64,000 bases of DNA, from assembly GCA_910579505.1 (NCBI GenBank), contig CAJTTZ010000001.1, positions 248,001 through 312,000 of the forward strand, read 5' to 3'. Source of the DNA: an uncultured Lachnospiraceae bacterium (lineage in GTDB: Bacteria; Bacillota; Clostridia; Lachnospirales; Lachnospiraceae). Under the pieces are notes generated by a model. The model ran no database searches and was not told where the DNA came from. It was given only the letters and a program-made list of their open reading frames with translations. This document shows, piece after piece, positions 50,970 to 59,594 of this stretch. The stretch's first letter is position 1; each line of letters begins with the position of its first letter. The position numbers and the translations under genes are program-made.

Positions 50970-51545
50970 TCAAACAACGGGTTCTCTTAAAAATGAAGGA
51001 TTACTTGCAAAAAAGTAAGCGGCTATCTGCGCGCGTGAGCTGAACTCTTCTGTCTCCAGCAATTCCCGCACTTCCTCTTTCGAATAAAAATCAGCGGTAA
51101 TCTGTTCATTTTCCGAGGTGTGGTCCTCGAAATTCCCCTCCGCCTCCACAAAGGCAATCTGTGTTTTCACATCGGAGAAAGCGACTGCTGCAAATGAGGG
51201 CGGCAGAATGCTGTGGATCTTTTTCACGCTAAGCCCCGTTTCCTCATACAGCTCTCTCTGGAGGCACTCCTCCAGGGACTCCCCCTCGTTTATCATACCC
51301 GCGCACAGATTGTAGACGAAACGGTTGACGCCCATGCGAAATTCCCGGAGGAGAAGCATTTTTCCCTCATGGAAAGCGACGATGGAAACGCCGCTTACAT
51401 GCTGCCCGATTGCTTCCGGGCCGGAAATCTCATGGCGGCTTACAATCTCATACTTTTTCTCATGGCCTGCCTTATTCTGGTAGGTCAGTTCATAATTTTT
51501 CAGATATTTTCCGTCCTTTATCTTTTCCATATGTAATAATTTCAT
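50970..51545 (-). CDS. NUDIX hydrolase (ADP-ribose pyrophosphatase-like)
   Basis: 191 residues with a complete Nudix box: G-x5-E-x7-RELYEETG at about residues 83-105, preceded by LLREFRMGVNRFVYNL as in ADP-ribose pyrophosphatases. It may hydrolyse ADP-ribose or a related nucleotide diphosphate; the substrate is not determined by the sequence. AAAGGAAAC precedes the ATG, and the coding sequence lies between rng and the second lspA. Confidence 0.9.
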   Translation of the reverse strand: MKLLHMEKIKDGKYLKNYELTYQNKAGHEKKYEIVSRHEISGPEAIGQHVSGVSIVAFHEGKMLLLREFRMGVNRFVYNLCAGMINEGESLEECLQRELYEETGLSVKKIHSILPPSFAAVAFSDVKTQIAFVEAEGNFEDHTSENEQITADFYSKEEVRELLETEEFSSRAQIAAYFFASNPSFLREPVV

Positions 51546-51572
51546 GACAGTCAGTTTCCTTTCTGTTGTCGT

Positions 51573-52766
51573 CTATTGGCTTCTTAACTGCTCTGCAAGG
51601 CTTGGCGCAACTTTCTTTCTGGTCAGCTCCATCAGTCCAAGGGCCGTCATATCAAGCGCCCTTGCGGGGATGGGATCCCTCTTTAGGAGACCGCGCATAT
51701 ATTCCAAAAGCTCTACTTCCCGCTCCCTGCTTTTCAGGTTGATAAAATCAACAAGAATCATGCCGGAAAGGTTTCTGGCACGCAGATGAACAGCGATCAT
51801 TTCCGCCGCCTCCCTGTTGATGCGGTAAAATGTCTCCTCCTTATCTTTCCCGGACTCATACTTTCCTGTATTGACGTCGATGGAAATCAGGGCTTCCGTA
51901 GGCTCGATCACAAGATAACCGCCGGATTTGAGCCATACTTTTTTGGCAGAAAGCTCCTCTAAACGCTGTTCTATTGAATACAGCTTGTAAAGCGGCAGAA
52001 GCGGGTCCTCGTAGAGACGAAGGGGGATTCCCATGTTCCGGCATGTTTCCTTAAGGGTATCATATACTTCCGGAAGATCGGTTATGACTTCTTCATACTC
52101 GGTTCGGTAGGCGTTTTCCACAAAGGAAACATAGTCAGGCTTATTTCGGTACAGACAGCTGAAACAGGTGCGGGATGGCGCGACTTCCAGAATATGGGTC
52201 AGGGTATCCGCCAAAAATCCGGCTTCTTCGAGAAGCGGTTCCTCGTTATCAAGCGCGCCGGCGTTTGTCCTCACAATGAGCCGGAAACGTTCGGAAATCT
52301 GGTTCAGTTCTTTTAAGTCACGAAAATACGCCTGTTTTGCGGCATCCAGCTTGGCGGAAACCTGCAAGGAGCCCTTTGCGCCACCCGTCTTTATGCCAAC
52401 CACCGCGTACTGCCCCGGCAGGGAAAGTCTGGTAGTCACACCGGCAAGCTTTGTCTTCATCGGTTCTTTTGTGACTTGAACCAACAGTTCGTCGCCTGCC
52501 TTTAAGCTGCCGTCCGGCCTGCGGTTTAACACAAATGCGGAGGCGGCGTCGGTGATTGGAAGAAATGTCAGGTATTTATTGCCCAAATCGACGAAAGCGG
52601 CATTGATGTTCCGGGAGATGTTTTGCACTTTCCCGATATAGATATCGCCTACGCTAATTGCCGTATCCTGCTGCGCGCGGACGGAAAGGATCTGATTGCC
52701 GTTTATAAGGAGACTGAGGCGTCTGTCATGCAGTTTCAGAATGAGAAGCTTGCCGTCTGAGACCAT
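51573..52766 (-). CDS. rng: Ribonuclease E/G family protein
   Basis: 397 residues: an S1 domain (GDIYIGKVQNISRNINAAFVDLG, in parts) followed by the RNase E/G catalytic region with aspartates in ISIDVNTGKY and ILVDFINLK. The protein ends soon after EMTRKK-like LMELTRKKVAPS, so it lacks the Zn-link region of E. coli RNase G. It is the expected neighbour of TIGR03960/TIGR03936 genes and rplU, though other genes have been inserted on both sides. No strong ribosome binding site is seen before ATG 52766. Confidence 0.9.
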   Translation of the reverse strand: MVSDGKLLILKLHDRRLSLLINGNQILSVRAQQDTAISVGDIYIGKVQNISRNINAAFVDLGNKYLTFLPITDAASAFVLNRRPDGSLKAGDELLVQVTKEPMKTKLAGVTTRLSLPGQYAVVGIKTGGAKGSLQVSAKLDAAKQAYFRDLKELNQISERFRLIVRTNAGALDNEEPLLEEAGFLADTLTHILEVAPSRTCFSCLYRNKPDYVSFVENAYRTEYEEVITDLPEVYDTLKETCRNMGIPLRLYEDPLLPLYKLYSIEQRLEELSAKKVWLKSGGYLVIEPTEALISIDVNTGKYESGKDKEETFYRINREAAEMIAVHLRARNLSGMILVDFINLKSREREVELLEYMRGLLKRDPIPARALDMTALGLMELTRKKVAPSLAEQLRSQ

Positions 52767-52860
52767 GGAAGGAATAATCCCCTTTCGGTTTACACTGTTA
52801 TCGCGTATATTATAACAAATTATCTCTATTTCAACAAATCATTCTTCTGTAAAACAGTTC

Positions 52861-52884
52861 AAGGACTATGTTGCCATAGCCCTT
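52861..52884 (-). terminator. Hairpin after the YbjQ gene
   Basis: AAGGACTATG (52861-52870) and CATAGCCCTT (52875-52884) form a stem with a TTGC loop. On the - strand it follows the ybjQ-like stop by 39 bases; only a weak T-rich tail follows. Rng's promoter may lie in the A/T-rich stretch 52800-52850 (TATAAT on the - strand near 52812). Confidence 0.4.
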
Positions 52885-52922
52885 GCGTGTTGTCAATGCG
52901 TTTCATGGAAAAACGGAGCGAT

Positions 52923-53237
52923 TCAAAGTCTGTATTTCACCGCCGTCCCGTAGGCGATCACCTCCGCCGCGCCCTGCATGATGGAGGACGACGCATAGCG
53001 GATGTTGATGATAGCGTCCGCACCAAGTGACTCTGCCTCGTCAACCATGCGCTTGATCGCGATCTGTCTTGCCTGGTTGAGCATTTCCGTGTATTCTTTT
53101 AATTCCCCGCCTACCAAAGTTTTGATGCCTGCCATGAAATCGCGTCCTACGTTTCTGCACTGGACGACGTTCCCCTTGACGATTCCCAATGTTTCCAATT
53201 CTTTTCCTGTGATAAAATCAGTATTTACGAGCAGCAT
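52923..53237 (-). CDS. YbjQ/UPF0145 family protein
   Basis: About 105 residues, beginning MLLVNTDFITGKELE and containing RNVGRDFMAGIKTLVGGE and LGADAIINIRY, the signature of the YbjQ family (sometimes called heavy-metal-binding). Its function is unknown. ATG 53237 is chosen because AGGAGAAGAGG precedes it. It overlaps the end of the MerR gene, so the two are cotranslated. Confidence 0.88.
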   Translation of the reverse strand: MLLVNTDFITGKELETLGIVKGNVVQCRNVGRDFMAGIKTLVGGELKEYTEMLNQARQIAIKRMVDEAESLGADAIINIRYASSSIMQGAAEVIAYGTAVKYRL

Positions 53238-53859
53238 CCTCTTCTCCTCCTTCAATCTCCTTCATTCTCTGTAACAGCACGGCAACAATCGCCAGGATCA
53301 TAACAACAGGAACCAGAATAAACAGTCCCGCTGCGAGCAAGGGCATGCCGTCAGCCAGATATGCCCAGATTGTAAAGGCAATGATCCCAATCATCAGCAA
53401 AATAACCAGGCCGCTGAAAATCATGGGCGCCAGCTTCTTCTGCAGAATGTCGTGTCTGTTTACATTTAAGAATTTTGTGCCTTCCTGTTCCATTACTACC
53501 ATCCTTTCTAAGTATTGGTCAGGAGAAAAGGCGGTATACTGGCATGCTTCTTCGCTCAGAAGCCGGCACAGACGGGTGGTCTCCTCCAGGCTGGCTCTTT
53601 CCCTCTCTAATAGGATGACCTGTCTTTGCAATGCGTCTGCAAGAAGCAGATCGCCCTTCTGTATCCTTCTGATCTCTTCGATGGGAAGGGAAAGCTTGCG
53701 AAGCATCTTGATTTTCTTCAGTTCGGTGACATCTCTCTCAGAATAGTCGCGATATCCGTTTTCCATATTGCGTTTCGGACTTAAGAGCCCTTGCTGTTCA
53801 TAGAAACGGATATTTTTCTTCGTGATGTCTACCTGCTGTTCCACTTCGTTGATTTTCAT
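53218..53859 (-). CDS. MerR family regulator with membrane C-terminus
   Basis: 214 residues. An N-terminal MerR winged helix (QVDITKKNIRFYEQQGLLSPKR), a helical coil, then two transmembrane helices at about 149-168 and 175-195, so it is a membrane-bound one-component regulator. GGAGG lies just before ATG 53859. The operon with YbjQ suggests YbjQ is its target or co-factor. A GCATTCTCCGCA motif lies 41 bases upstream of the start. Confidence 0.88.
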   Translation of the reverse strand: MKINEVEQQVDITKKNIRFYEQQGLLSPKRNMENGYRDYSERDVTELKKIKMLRKLSLPIEEIRRIQKGDLLLADALQRQVILLERERASLEETTRLCRLLSEEACQYTAFSPDQYLERMVVMEQEGTKFLNVNRHDILQKKLAPMIFSGLVILLMIGIIAFTIWAYLADGMPLLAAGLFILVPVVMILAIVAVLLQRMKEIEGGEEDAARKY

Positions 53860-53899
53860 GTTAACCTCCATGATTTCGCTCTGCGGAATCTCAAACCAG

Positions 53900-53911
53900 T
53901 GCGGAGAATGC
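53900..53911 (-). repeat. GCATTCTCCGCA directional motif, upstream of merR
   Basis: Motif copy on the - strand facing the MerR gene. GGAGAA about 15 bases further upstream could pair with TTCTCC. A separate CTTCCAC-AAG-GTGGAAG hairpin at 53948-53964 lies beyond it, after the DUF2344 gene. Confidence 0.55.
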
Positions 53912-53989
53912 CCGCCTTCGGTTTTCTCCTGCTACGGACAGAATAAGGCTTCCACAAGGTGGAAGGTCAAGGGGAATTTTTAAATTTTT

Positions 53990-54685
53990 TTAATTTTGTA
54001 AAAGAAGCGGCACGAGCTGTCTTGGCTCTCCCTCTTTTGCAAGATTGGTGTAGGTCTCCAGTCTCGTCACCTGTATGTCGGAGGCAGATATGTCACAGCC
54101 CGCAAAGGCGCAGAGCTTTTCAAAAACCACCGTCGGTTTGATGTTGCCGCCGCTGCTGGCATCCACCAGCATGTGGATCGCGCCGTCCTGCGCGCCGATT
54201 TCATAGATGCCCTGCTTTAAGTCCAGCTCTATTACGCTTTTTTTCGTTTCTTTTGTGTAAGGAATGTGGTCCTGCTCGTAAAACTGTCTGATTTTTCCTG
54301 ACAGGTCGTCAACGGGGAACCCGCCCTCCTTCATCTGCAGGCAGTAGGAAGCCGCTGCCACGCTTGCCATGGCGTTTTTCGTCTGGTCCGGCAGGACGTT
54401 TACGGCAAGTACTTCCACGCCCTCCACCATAACCCGGTTCAGCGCGTCTTTCATGTCCTCCGGCGCAGACATGGACAAAACTTCCAGATCCATGTACTCT
54501 CCCCGGCTCTCGATTCCCACGCCTAGCGGCGCGGCGAAGGACATAATCTGATGGGGGCTGAACCCTTCCGAATATTTCACGTCAATTTCCGCCCGTCTGA
54601 CTGCTTTTTGGAAAAAGCGCATCATGTCGAGATGTCCGATAAATTTCATGGCGCCGTATTTGGCGAATTTGATTCTGACTTTCAT
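53990..54685 (-). CDS. TIGR03936 / DUF2344 radical SAM-associated protein
   Basis: 231 residues with KYGAMKFIGHLDMMRFFQKA, FSPHQIMSFAAPLGVG and KKSVIELDLKQG, matching the DUF2344 (TIGR03936) family that pairs with the TIGR03960 radical SAM enzyme, either next to it or fused. Its function is unknown. Here it is separated from its partner by the unusual gene at 54700-56292. Confidence 0.85.
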   Translation of the reverse strand: MKVRIKFAKYGAMKFIGHLDMMRFFQKAVRRAEIDVKYSEGFSPHQIMSFAAPLGVGIESRGEYMDLEVLSMSAPEDMKDALNRVMVEGVEVLAVNVLPDQTKNAMASVAAASYCLQMKEGGFPVDDLSGKIRQFYEQDHIPYTKETKKSVIELDLKQGIYEIGAQDGAIHMLVDASSGGNIKPTVVFEKLCAFAGCDISASDIQVTRLETYTNLAKEGEPRQLVPLLLQN

Positions 54686-54699
54686 GCGGGTACCTCATT

Positions 54700-56292
54700 C
54701 TACTTTCTTGTAATATGTTCCAGGTCAAACAAAATCCCTTTTCTGATGGATGCCGGAATTTTGTCTTCGCACTGTGTTAAAAGTCCGCGGATCACTTCGG
54801 CCTGTTGTACGGATACGTTCCCATACATGTATCCGCAGCAGATTCCCGCGGTGACTGTCTGCTGTTGGAACTTGGTAAGTTCCCCTTCGCAGCAGAGCGT
54901 CAGCAGATAGGGCAGCCGTTTCCAGAAGGGCTCGTTCAAAAGCAGCCGCAGCAAATAATCAGCGACAAAGGAGGAGCGGTTTTGCGTATAAGCCTCATAC
55001 AACCGCGGTGCGCCGTATGAAATGTCATACTTTCTGACGAAACGGTAAGCCTGTCTTGCAAGAACCTGTCGTGTATCAAACAGGAATGTCCAATAAACGT
55101 CCTCCCCGTCTGTCCCGGCAAGCTTTCCGTATGCGCAAAGCGCCGCTTTGCAGATTGTTTCACGCGTATCATGCAGATAAGGGACGATCAATGGCACGTG
55201 CGCTTTTGTGCCATTTTCTCCGATGCCGGACAATGCGATTTTTGATATGTTTCGGTCAAGTTCTTTCAGGTAGAACGACAGGATATCAATATCCGTACAC
55301 TTTTTCAGAATATAACCCGCATAGTCGCGAATCCTCCGGGAAGGGTCCAACAGCATTGTCTGCAGTCCGTCCCATGCGGCGTGCTCCTTCTCGTAACGAA
55401 AGACCAGCGTATGATACCGCACGACAGCGCTTTTTGCATGAAGATATTTCTCAGCATACTGAGAGTCATAACCACAGTGACGAAAAATCGCCAGAATAAG
55501 GAGCATCTGCCCATAGCCTGTCCGTTCTGCGGCAAGAAGCCGCTCCATCCGTTCCCTGTCCAACACTTGATTTCTGTTGATAAAACGGTAGATTGCGTTT
55601 TTGATCTGGATTTCATATGTGTGAATGCTATCGAGCGTCTCATCCGGCAGCGTCTGAAATTTCTGCCGGATCAGCATCTGCATCTGACATTCCAGCGAGT
55701 GAATACGGGCATGGTCCCGGCGGCGGGCGTTTTTCACTCTTTCAAGCATCGGCAGCGACTGGAAAAACTCATACAGACCGCATGTCTGCATCCTCTGCGC
55801 GGAAAGTTCATAGGCCTTCTCGCGAATCTTCGCCACCCAGTCGTTCATCCGAAGAATCAGATAAGGAAGGGAGCCTTCCACATCCCACAACTGCTCCATA
55901 CATTGCTGGCGATAGTAGCCGTTGCTTGAAAAGGTCCCGAGTTTTAATGTGGCATGGTACTGCCCGTCCGTTAAGTGGGCGTATCTTTTTCTGTATACAG
56001 GCAGGTTCGGTATGCAGCTCAAAGTGTCGCAATACGTGCAGGAATAATAATCGTCGTGCCATTTTCTGAAATTTCCCGATAGCCATAATAAATATTTGAC
56101 GGAAATGTCATGAAGCAGTCGTTCATTGGCTGTGGCGATGTCAATTTGCATCTGCCTGTCGGAACAGAGAATAAAAACTCTTTGTGCGTCGTCAAAAAAA
56201 CGGAGGCTTCCTTTTTTACATTCCGGCAAAACAAAGTTCTCCATGTATGACAGAAACTGTTCATTCTTTTTGCGCTGAAAGCATTTAAACAT
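54700..56292 (-). CDS. Unknown HEAT-repeat-like protein between TIGR03960 and TIGR03936 genes
   Basis: 530 residues, no family recognised with confidence. The C-terminal two-thirds is a run of paired helices, each of about 30-40 residues with 'D...R..A' spacing (for example LLDPSRRIRDYAGYILKK, DTRETICKAALCAYGKL), like HEAT or Armadillo repeats. The N-terminal part has a Cys cluster (CTYCDTLSC, about residues 87-95). It overlaps the upstream radical SAM gene by eight bases, so the two are coupled. Confidence 0.72.
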   Translation of the reverse strand: MFKCFQRKKNEQFLSYMENFVLPECKKGSLRFFDDAQRVFILCSDRQMQIDIATANERLLHDISVKYLLWLSGNFRKWHDDYYSCTYCDTLSCIPNLPVYRKRYAHLTDGQYHATLKLGTFSSNGYYRQQCMEQLWDVEGSLPYLILRMNDWVAKIREKAYELSAQRMQTCGLYEFFQSLPMLERVKNARRRDHARIHSLECQMQMLIRQKFQTLPDETLDSIHTYEIQIKNAIYRFINRNQVLDRERMERLLAAERTGYGQMLLILAIFRHCGYDSQYAEKYLHAKSAVVRYHTLVFRYEKEHAAWDGLQTMLLDPSRRIRDYAGYILKKCTDIDILSFYLKELDRNISKIALSGIGENGTKAHVPLIVPYLHDTRETICKAALCAYGKLAGTDGEDVYWTFLFDTRQVLARQAYRFVRKYDISYGAPRLYEAYTQNRSSFVADYLLRLLLNEPFWKRLPYLLTLCCEGELTKFQQQTVTAGICCGYMYGNVSVQQAEVIRGLLTQCEDKIPASIRKGILFDLEHITRK

Positions 56293-58147
56293 GGCAGATC
56301 CCCACCCCGAACCGATTCGCCCCGCAGCCCTGGCACTGAACCTTACAGTTGGGGGAAACTGTCTGGTCTTTTGCCTTTTTCCACTCCCGCAGCAGAAATT
56401 CCCTTGTCACGCCGCAGTCTATGAAATCCCACGGGAAGACTTCGTCGTCCATACGCTGCCTTGTCGTATAAAAACCGATATCCACGTTACACTCATTGAA
56501 ACTTTCAAGCCACAGGTCGTTGTGGAAATACTCGCTCCATGAATCAAACATACAGCCCTTTTCATAGGCGCGGAGGATGACTTTGGACACACGGCGGTCT
56601 CCTCTGGCAAAGACGCCCTCCAGGACGCTCACATCCGCCTCATGCCAGTTGTATTTGATGCTCTTCTGGTTTAGCTGGCTCATAATGCCCTTCTTCGTCA
56701 GGTGCGCCTTGTCAAGAAATTCCTCCTTGGTGCACATGGGCGCCCACTGGAACGGTGTGAAAGGCTTGGGGATAAAGAAGGAAGTGCTGGTGACGATCTG
56801 CACTTTGCCGTTTACCCGCCGGTCCTTCGGCACTGCCTCAAAGAAGGCGGCCGCAATCTTGTTGGAGAGGTCGCCGATCCCGAGAATATCTTCCTCCGTC
56901 TCCGTTGGGAGCCCCAGCATAAAATACAGTTTCACCCGCGTCCAGCCGCCCTCAAAGGCAAGTGTGGCGCCGTTTAGGATGTCCTCCTCCGTCAGCCCTT
57001 TGTTGATGACGTCCCGCAGCCGCTGGCTGCCCGCCTCCGGCGCAAAGGTCAGGCTGCTCTTTTTCACGTCCTGCACCTTGCTCATCACGTCGAGGGAAAA
57101 GGCGTCGATGCGCAGGGAGGGCAGGGAAATATTGACGTGCTTTTGTCCGCACTCCTCGATCAGGAAGTCCAGAAGCTCATTGAGCCTTGTATAATCGCTG
57201 GAACTTAAGGAGCTTAGGGAAACTTCCTCATGACCCGTGTTTTTTAACATTTCCACGGCATACGACTTCAGCCTGTCCACGTCCCGCTCCCGCACAGGGC
57301 GGTAAATCTGGCCTGCCTGACAGAAGCGGCAGCCTCTGATACAGCCGCGCTGGATTTCCAGAACGACCCGGTCCTGCGTCACCTTGATAAAGGGCACGAC
57401 GGGTTTTAACGGGTAATAGGCATCCGTCACATCCGTTACGATCTCTTTTACGATCACGTCGGGGATATCTTCGTATTTTTTCCGCCGTCCCGCGATTGTG
57501 CCGTCCGCATTGTACCGTTCTTCATAAAACTGCGGCACGTAAATACCGGGAATTTTTGCCGCGCCGTGCAGGAACTCCTCCCTCGTACCGCCGTTTTTTT
57601 TGTTTTCCAGATACCAGTCAAACAGCGGGCGGTACTGGGTTTCCCCCTCCCCGATATAAAACAGGTCAAAGAAATCAGCGATTGGCTCCGGGTTATAGAC
57701 GCAGGGACCGCCGCCGATCACAAGGGGTATGTCCTCCCCGCGATCCTTTGACAGAAGCGGGATCCGGGAAAGCTCCAGCACCTGTAAAATATTGGTGTAA
57801 CACATCTCATACTGGATGGTGATGCCAAGAAAATCCATATTCTTTACGGGTTCCTGGGACTCCAGGCAAAACAGGGGGATGGACTCCTTTCGCATGATCT
57901 GATCCAGATCCGCCCAAGGGGAATAGACGCGCTCGCACCAGACGTCCTCCCATTCGTTGAACATGCTGTAAAGAATCTGGATGCCCAGATGGGACATGCC
58001 GATCTCGTAGACGTCGGGAAAGCACATGGCAAAACGCAGGGCAATGTTTTCCCTGTCCTTTATGACGGAATTGTATTCGTTTCCGATATAGCGGGCGGGT
58101 TTTTCCACCTGCATCAATATATCGTCGCGCAGCGCTAATTTTCTCAT
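56285..58147 (-). CDS. TIGR03960 B12-binding-like radical SAM protein
   Basis: 620 residues: an N-terminal B12-binding-like domain (YEIGMSHLGIQILYSMFN), the radical SAM core with RGCIRGCRFCQAGQ (CxxxCxxC), and a C-terminal Cys-rich tail (CKVQCQGCGANRFGVG). It belongs to the conserved but uncharacterised TIGR03960 family found next to rng and rplU in many clostridia; a role in RNA or ribosome modification has been proposed but not shown, to my knowledge. No ribosome binding site stands out. Confidence 0.9.
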   Translation of the reverse strand: MRKLALRDDILMQVEKPARYIGNEYNSVIKDRENIALRFAMCFPDVYEIGMSHLGIQILYSMFNEWEDVWCERVYSPWADLDQIMRKESIPLFCLESQEPVKNMDFLGITIQYEMCYTNILQVLELSRIPLLSKDRGEDIPLVIGGGPCVYNPEPIADFFDLFYIGEGETQYRPLFDWYLENKKNGGTREEFLHGAAKIPGIYVPQFYEERYNADGTIAGRRKKYEDIPDVIVKEIVTDVTDAYYPLKPVVPFIKVTQDRVVLEIQRGCIRGCRFCQAGQIYRPVRERDVDRLKSYAVEMLKNTGHEEVSLSSLSSSDYTRLNELLDFLIEECGQKHVNISLPSLRIDAFSLDVMSKVQDVKKSSLTFAPEAGSQRLRDVINKGLTEEDILNGATLAFEGGWTRVKLYFMLGLPTETEEDILGIGDLSNKIAAAFFEAVPKDRRVNGKVQIVTSTSFFIPKPFTPFQWAPMCTKEEFLDKAHLTKKGIMSQLNQKSIKYNWHEADVSVLEGVFARGDRRVSKVILRAYEKGCMFDSWSEYFHNDLWLESFNECNVDIGFYTTRQRMDDEVFPWDFIDCGVTREFLLREWKKAKDQTVSPNCKVQCQGCGANRFGVGICHV

Positions 58148-58190
58148 AAAAATGTACCTTGCCTTTTTGTAGTAAGTATATCAGACGAAT

Positions 58191-58601
58191 CTAATCGTAT
58201 TCTTCCACTATAAATTGAAAATCTTCGGTGGTTTTACTTTTTTTGAGAACTTTGCTTTTGACCCGCTCAGCGAAGGTTTCCACCGCCTTTTCAAACAGCC
58301 TGTTTCTAAGGAGACCGTCGGCGCACATCAGCATGACGCCGAGCGCTTCACTCTCAAGCGCCAGCCTGTTTTCTATGGGAAAATCGCCGCTGTTGTCATA
58401 CACTGCCGTGAGCGCTTCGGGCATCAGCTCCCGGGGAACTGTGTACAGCCTTGCCTCGCCGCCGTACAGCGGCACGTTGTATGTGAGGAGCTGATGCTCG
58501 TTATCGTAATCAAGTGTCAGACAGTTGCCCTCGTCAGTGTCCATTTCGTGAAAGGCAAATTCGCCCGGTCTGTATTTCAGGGGAATTTTATAAACGCGCA
58601 T
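58191..58601 (-). CDS. Unknown 136-residue protein
   Basis: Not recognised. An acidic, mixed alpha/beta protein without signal or membrane segment: the N-terminus is beta-rich (MRVYKIPLKYRPGEFAF), the rest helical with a basic stretch (KSKVLKKSKT). GGAGAACATAC precedes the ATG. It lies 43 bases upstream of TIGR03960. The region 58602-58781 beyond it holds only A/T-rich sequence with possible - strand -10 boxes (TATAAT near 58720). Confidence 0.68.
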   Translation of the reverse strand: MRVYKIPLKYRPGEFAFHEMDTDEGNCLTLDYDNEHQLLTYNVPLYGGEARLYTVPRELMPEALTAVYDNSGDFPIENRLALESEALGVMLMCADGLLRNRLFEKAVETFAERVKSKVLKKSKTTEDFQFIVEEYD

Positions 58602-58781
58602 CTGTATGTTCTCCTTCCGCTTTCGTCTGCTGTTATCATCGCGTTTTGCAGCCTTTTACTCGATGAATTGTAATTGTTAACGTCCTTATACTACCACAAA
58701 CGCACAGGCAATGTCATTATATTTTGTTAAAACTTCGCTGCCCGGTTTATGTATCTTTTCCCTTATAGAAAATGCAGTCTT

Positions 58782-59192
58782 TTATTGAAATAAATCCGCA
58801 AGCTCCTCCATCACGGCATTCTCGCCGCCGTCGTACAGATGGAAGCTGTCCGCCACGATCATATCGTAGACGTCGCCTGTGCTGTACGACAGGATCTTGC
58901 TGTCCTTTGTGTCGCAGAGCAGAAAACCCACAAAAAGAAGTACGGAGAGCGCCATCCGATACTTAAAACCGCCTGTGGCATTGCCCGGAATCCCCTCATT
59001 TTCCCCGTTTCCATAGCCGGGAAGGCCTTCGTCCCTGGCGAGCAGCCCCTTGTCGTAGAGGGGCATAGGACTTTCCTTCCCGTAAAGGATATGCTCCCGC
59101 TGTCTGAGTTTCAGGCGGTTTCCCAGATTTTCCTCCCTGATATGTCTTGCCAGCTCCATCCGTTTCTCCGGCGTCACTTTCTTTTCTGTCAT
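58782..59192 (-). CDS. Unknown membrane-anchored protein
   Basis: 136 residues, no family recognised. A charged, helical N-terminal half (EKRMELARHIREEN...) that reads QREHILYGKESP, a Gly/Asn-rich linker, one transmembrane helix at about 80-97, and a short outer segment. AAGAAAGGAA lies before the ATG. It is monocistronic. Confidence 0.66.
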   Translation of the reverse strand: MTEKKVTPEKRMELARHIREENLGNRLKLRQREHILYGKESPMPLYDKGLLARDEGLPGYGNGENEGIPGNATGGFKYRMALSVLLFVGFLLCDTKDSKILSYSTGDVYDMIVADSFHLYDGGENAVMEELADLFQ

Positions 59193-59282
59193 TTATGAGT
59201 TCCTTTCTTCGTTCTGCGCAATGCGTACTGCGCTTCACTGAAAATGTTCCGTTTTGTCCCTACATTTTATGCCAAATTACGC

Positions 59283-59315
59283 AAAAAAAGAACGCGCCTC
59301 CCAAAAGCCGCGTTC
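59283..59315 (-). terminator. Strong terminator of the his operon
   Basis: GAACGCG (59290-59296) and CGCGTTC (59309-59315) form a stem, and on the - strand seven T residues follow (59289-59283). It lies 20 bases after the last small gene of the operon. Confidence 0.88.
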
Positions 59316-59334
59316 CTATTGTCTTCAAAAGACA

Positions 59335-59574
59335 TCACAGGCAGATCACATCAGCCTTATATAATCTGTCAACGATCTCCGCTGCGCTCACACCGTTCCC
59401 CGCCATAATTGTCTCTATTACCTGACGGTTGGGAACGCTTTCTGCAATCTCCTCAATCCAGACATTCACTTCCTCATCACTGCCCAGTCCCTCGCTTATC
59501 TTCTCGATGCGTTCCGTCACTTCACTTCTGTTTAGTTTGTTCACAATGGGTTTCACAAAAACATCTGCCGCCAT
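59335..59574 (-). CDS. Small unknown protein at the end of the his operon
   Basis: About 79 residues, helical, acidic, no family recognised (FVKPIVNKLNRSEVTERIEKISEGLG at the start, written in parts). The start is ATG 59574 or GTG 59583, with a weak ribosome binding site. It follows the HisIE gene by 20 bases and is followed by the operon terminator, so it is probably cotranscribed. Confidence 0.6.
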   Translation of the reverse strand: MAADVFVKPIVNKLNRSEVTERIEKISEGLGSDEEVNVWIEEIAESVPNRQVIETIMAGNGVSAAEIVDRLYKADVICL

Positions 59575-59594
59575 CTTTGACACAAATTATAAAG

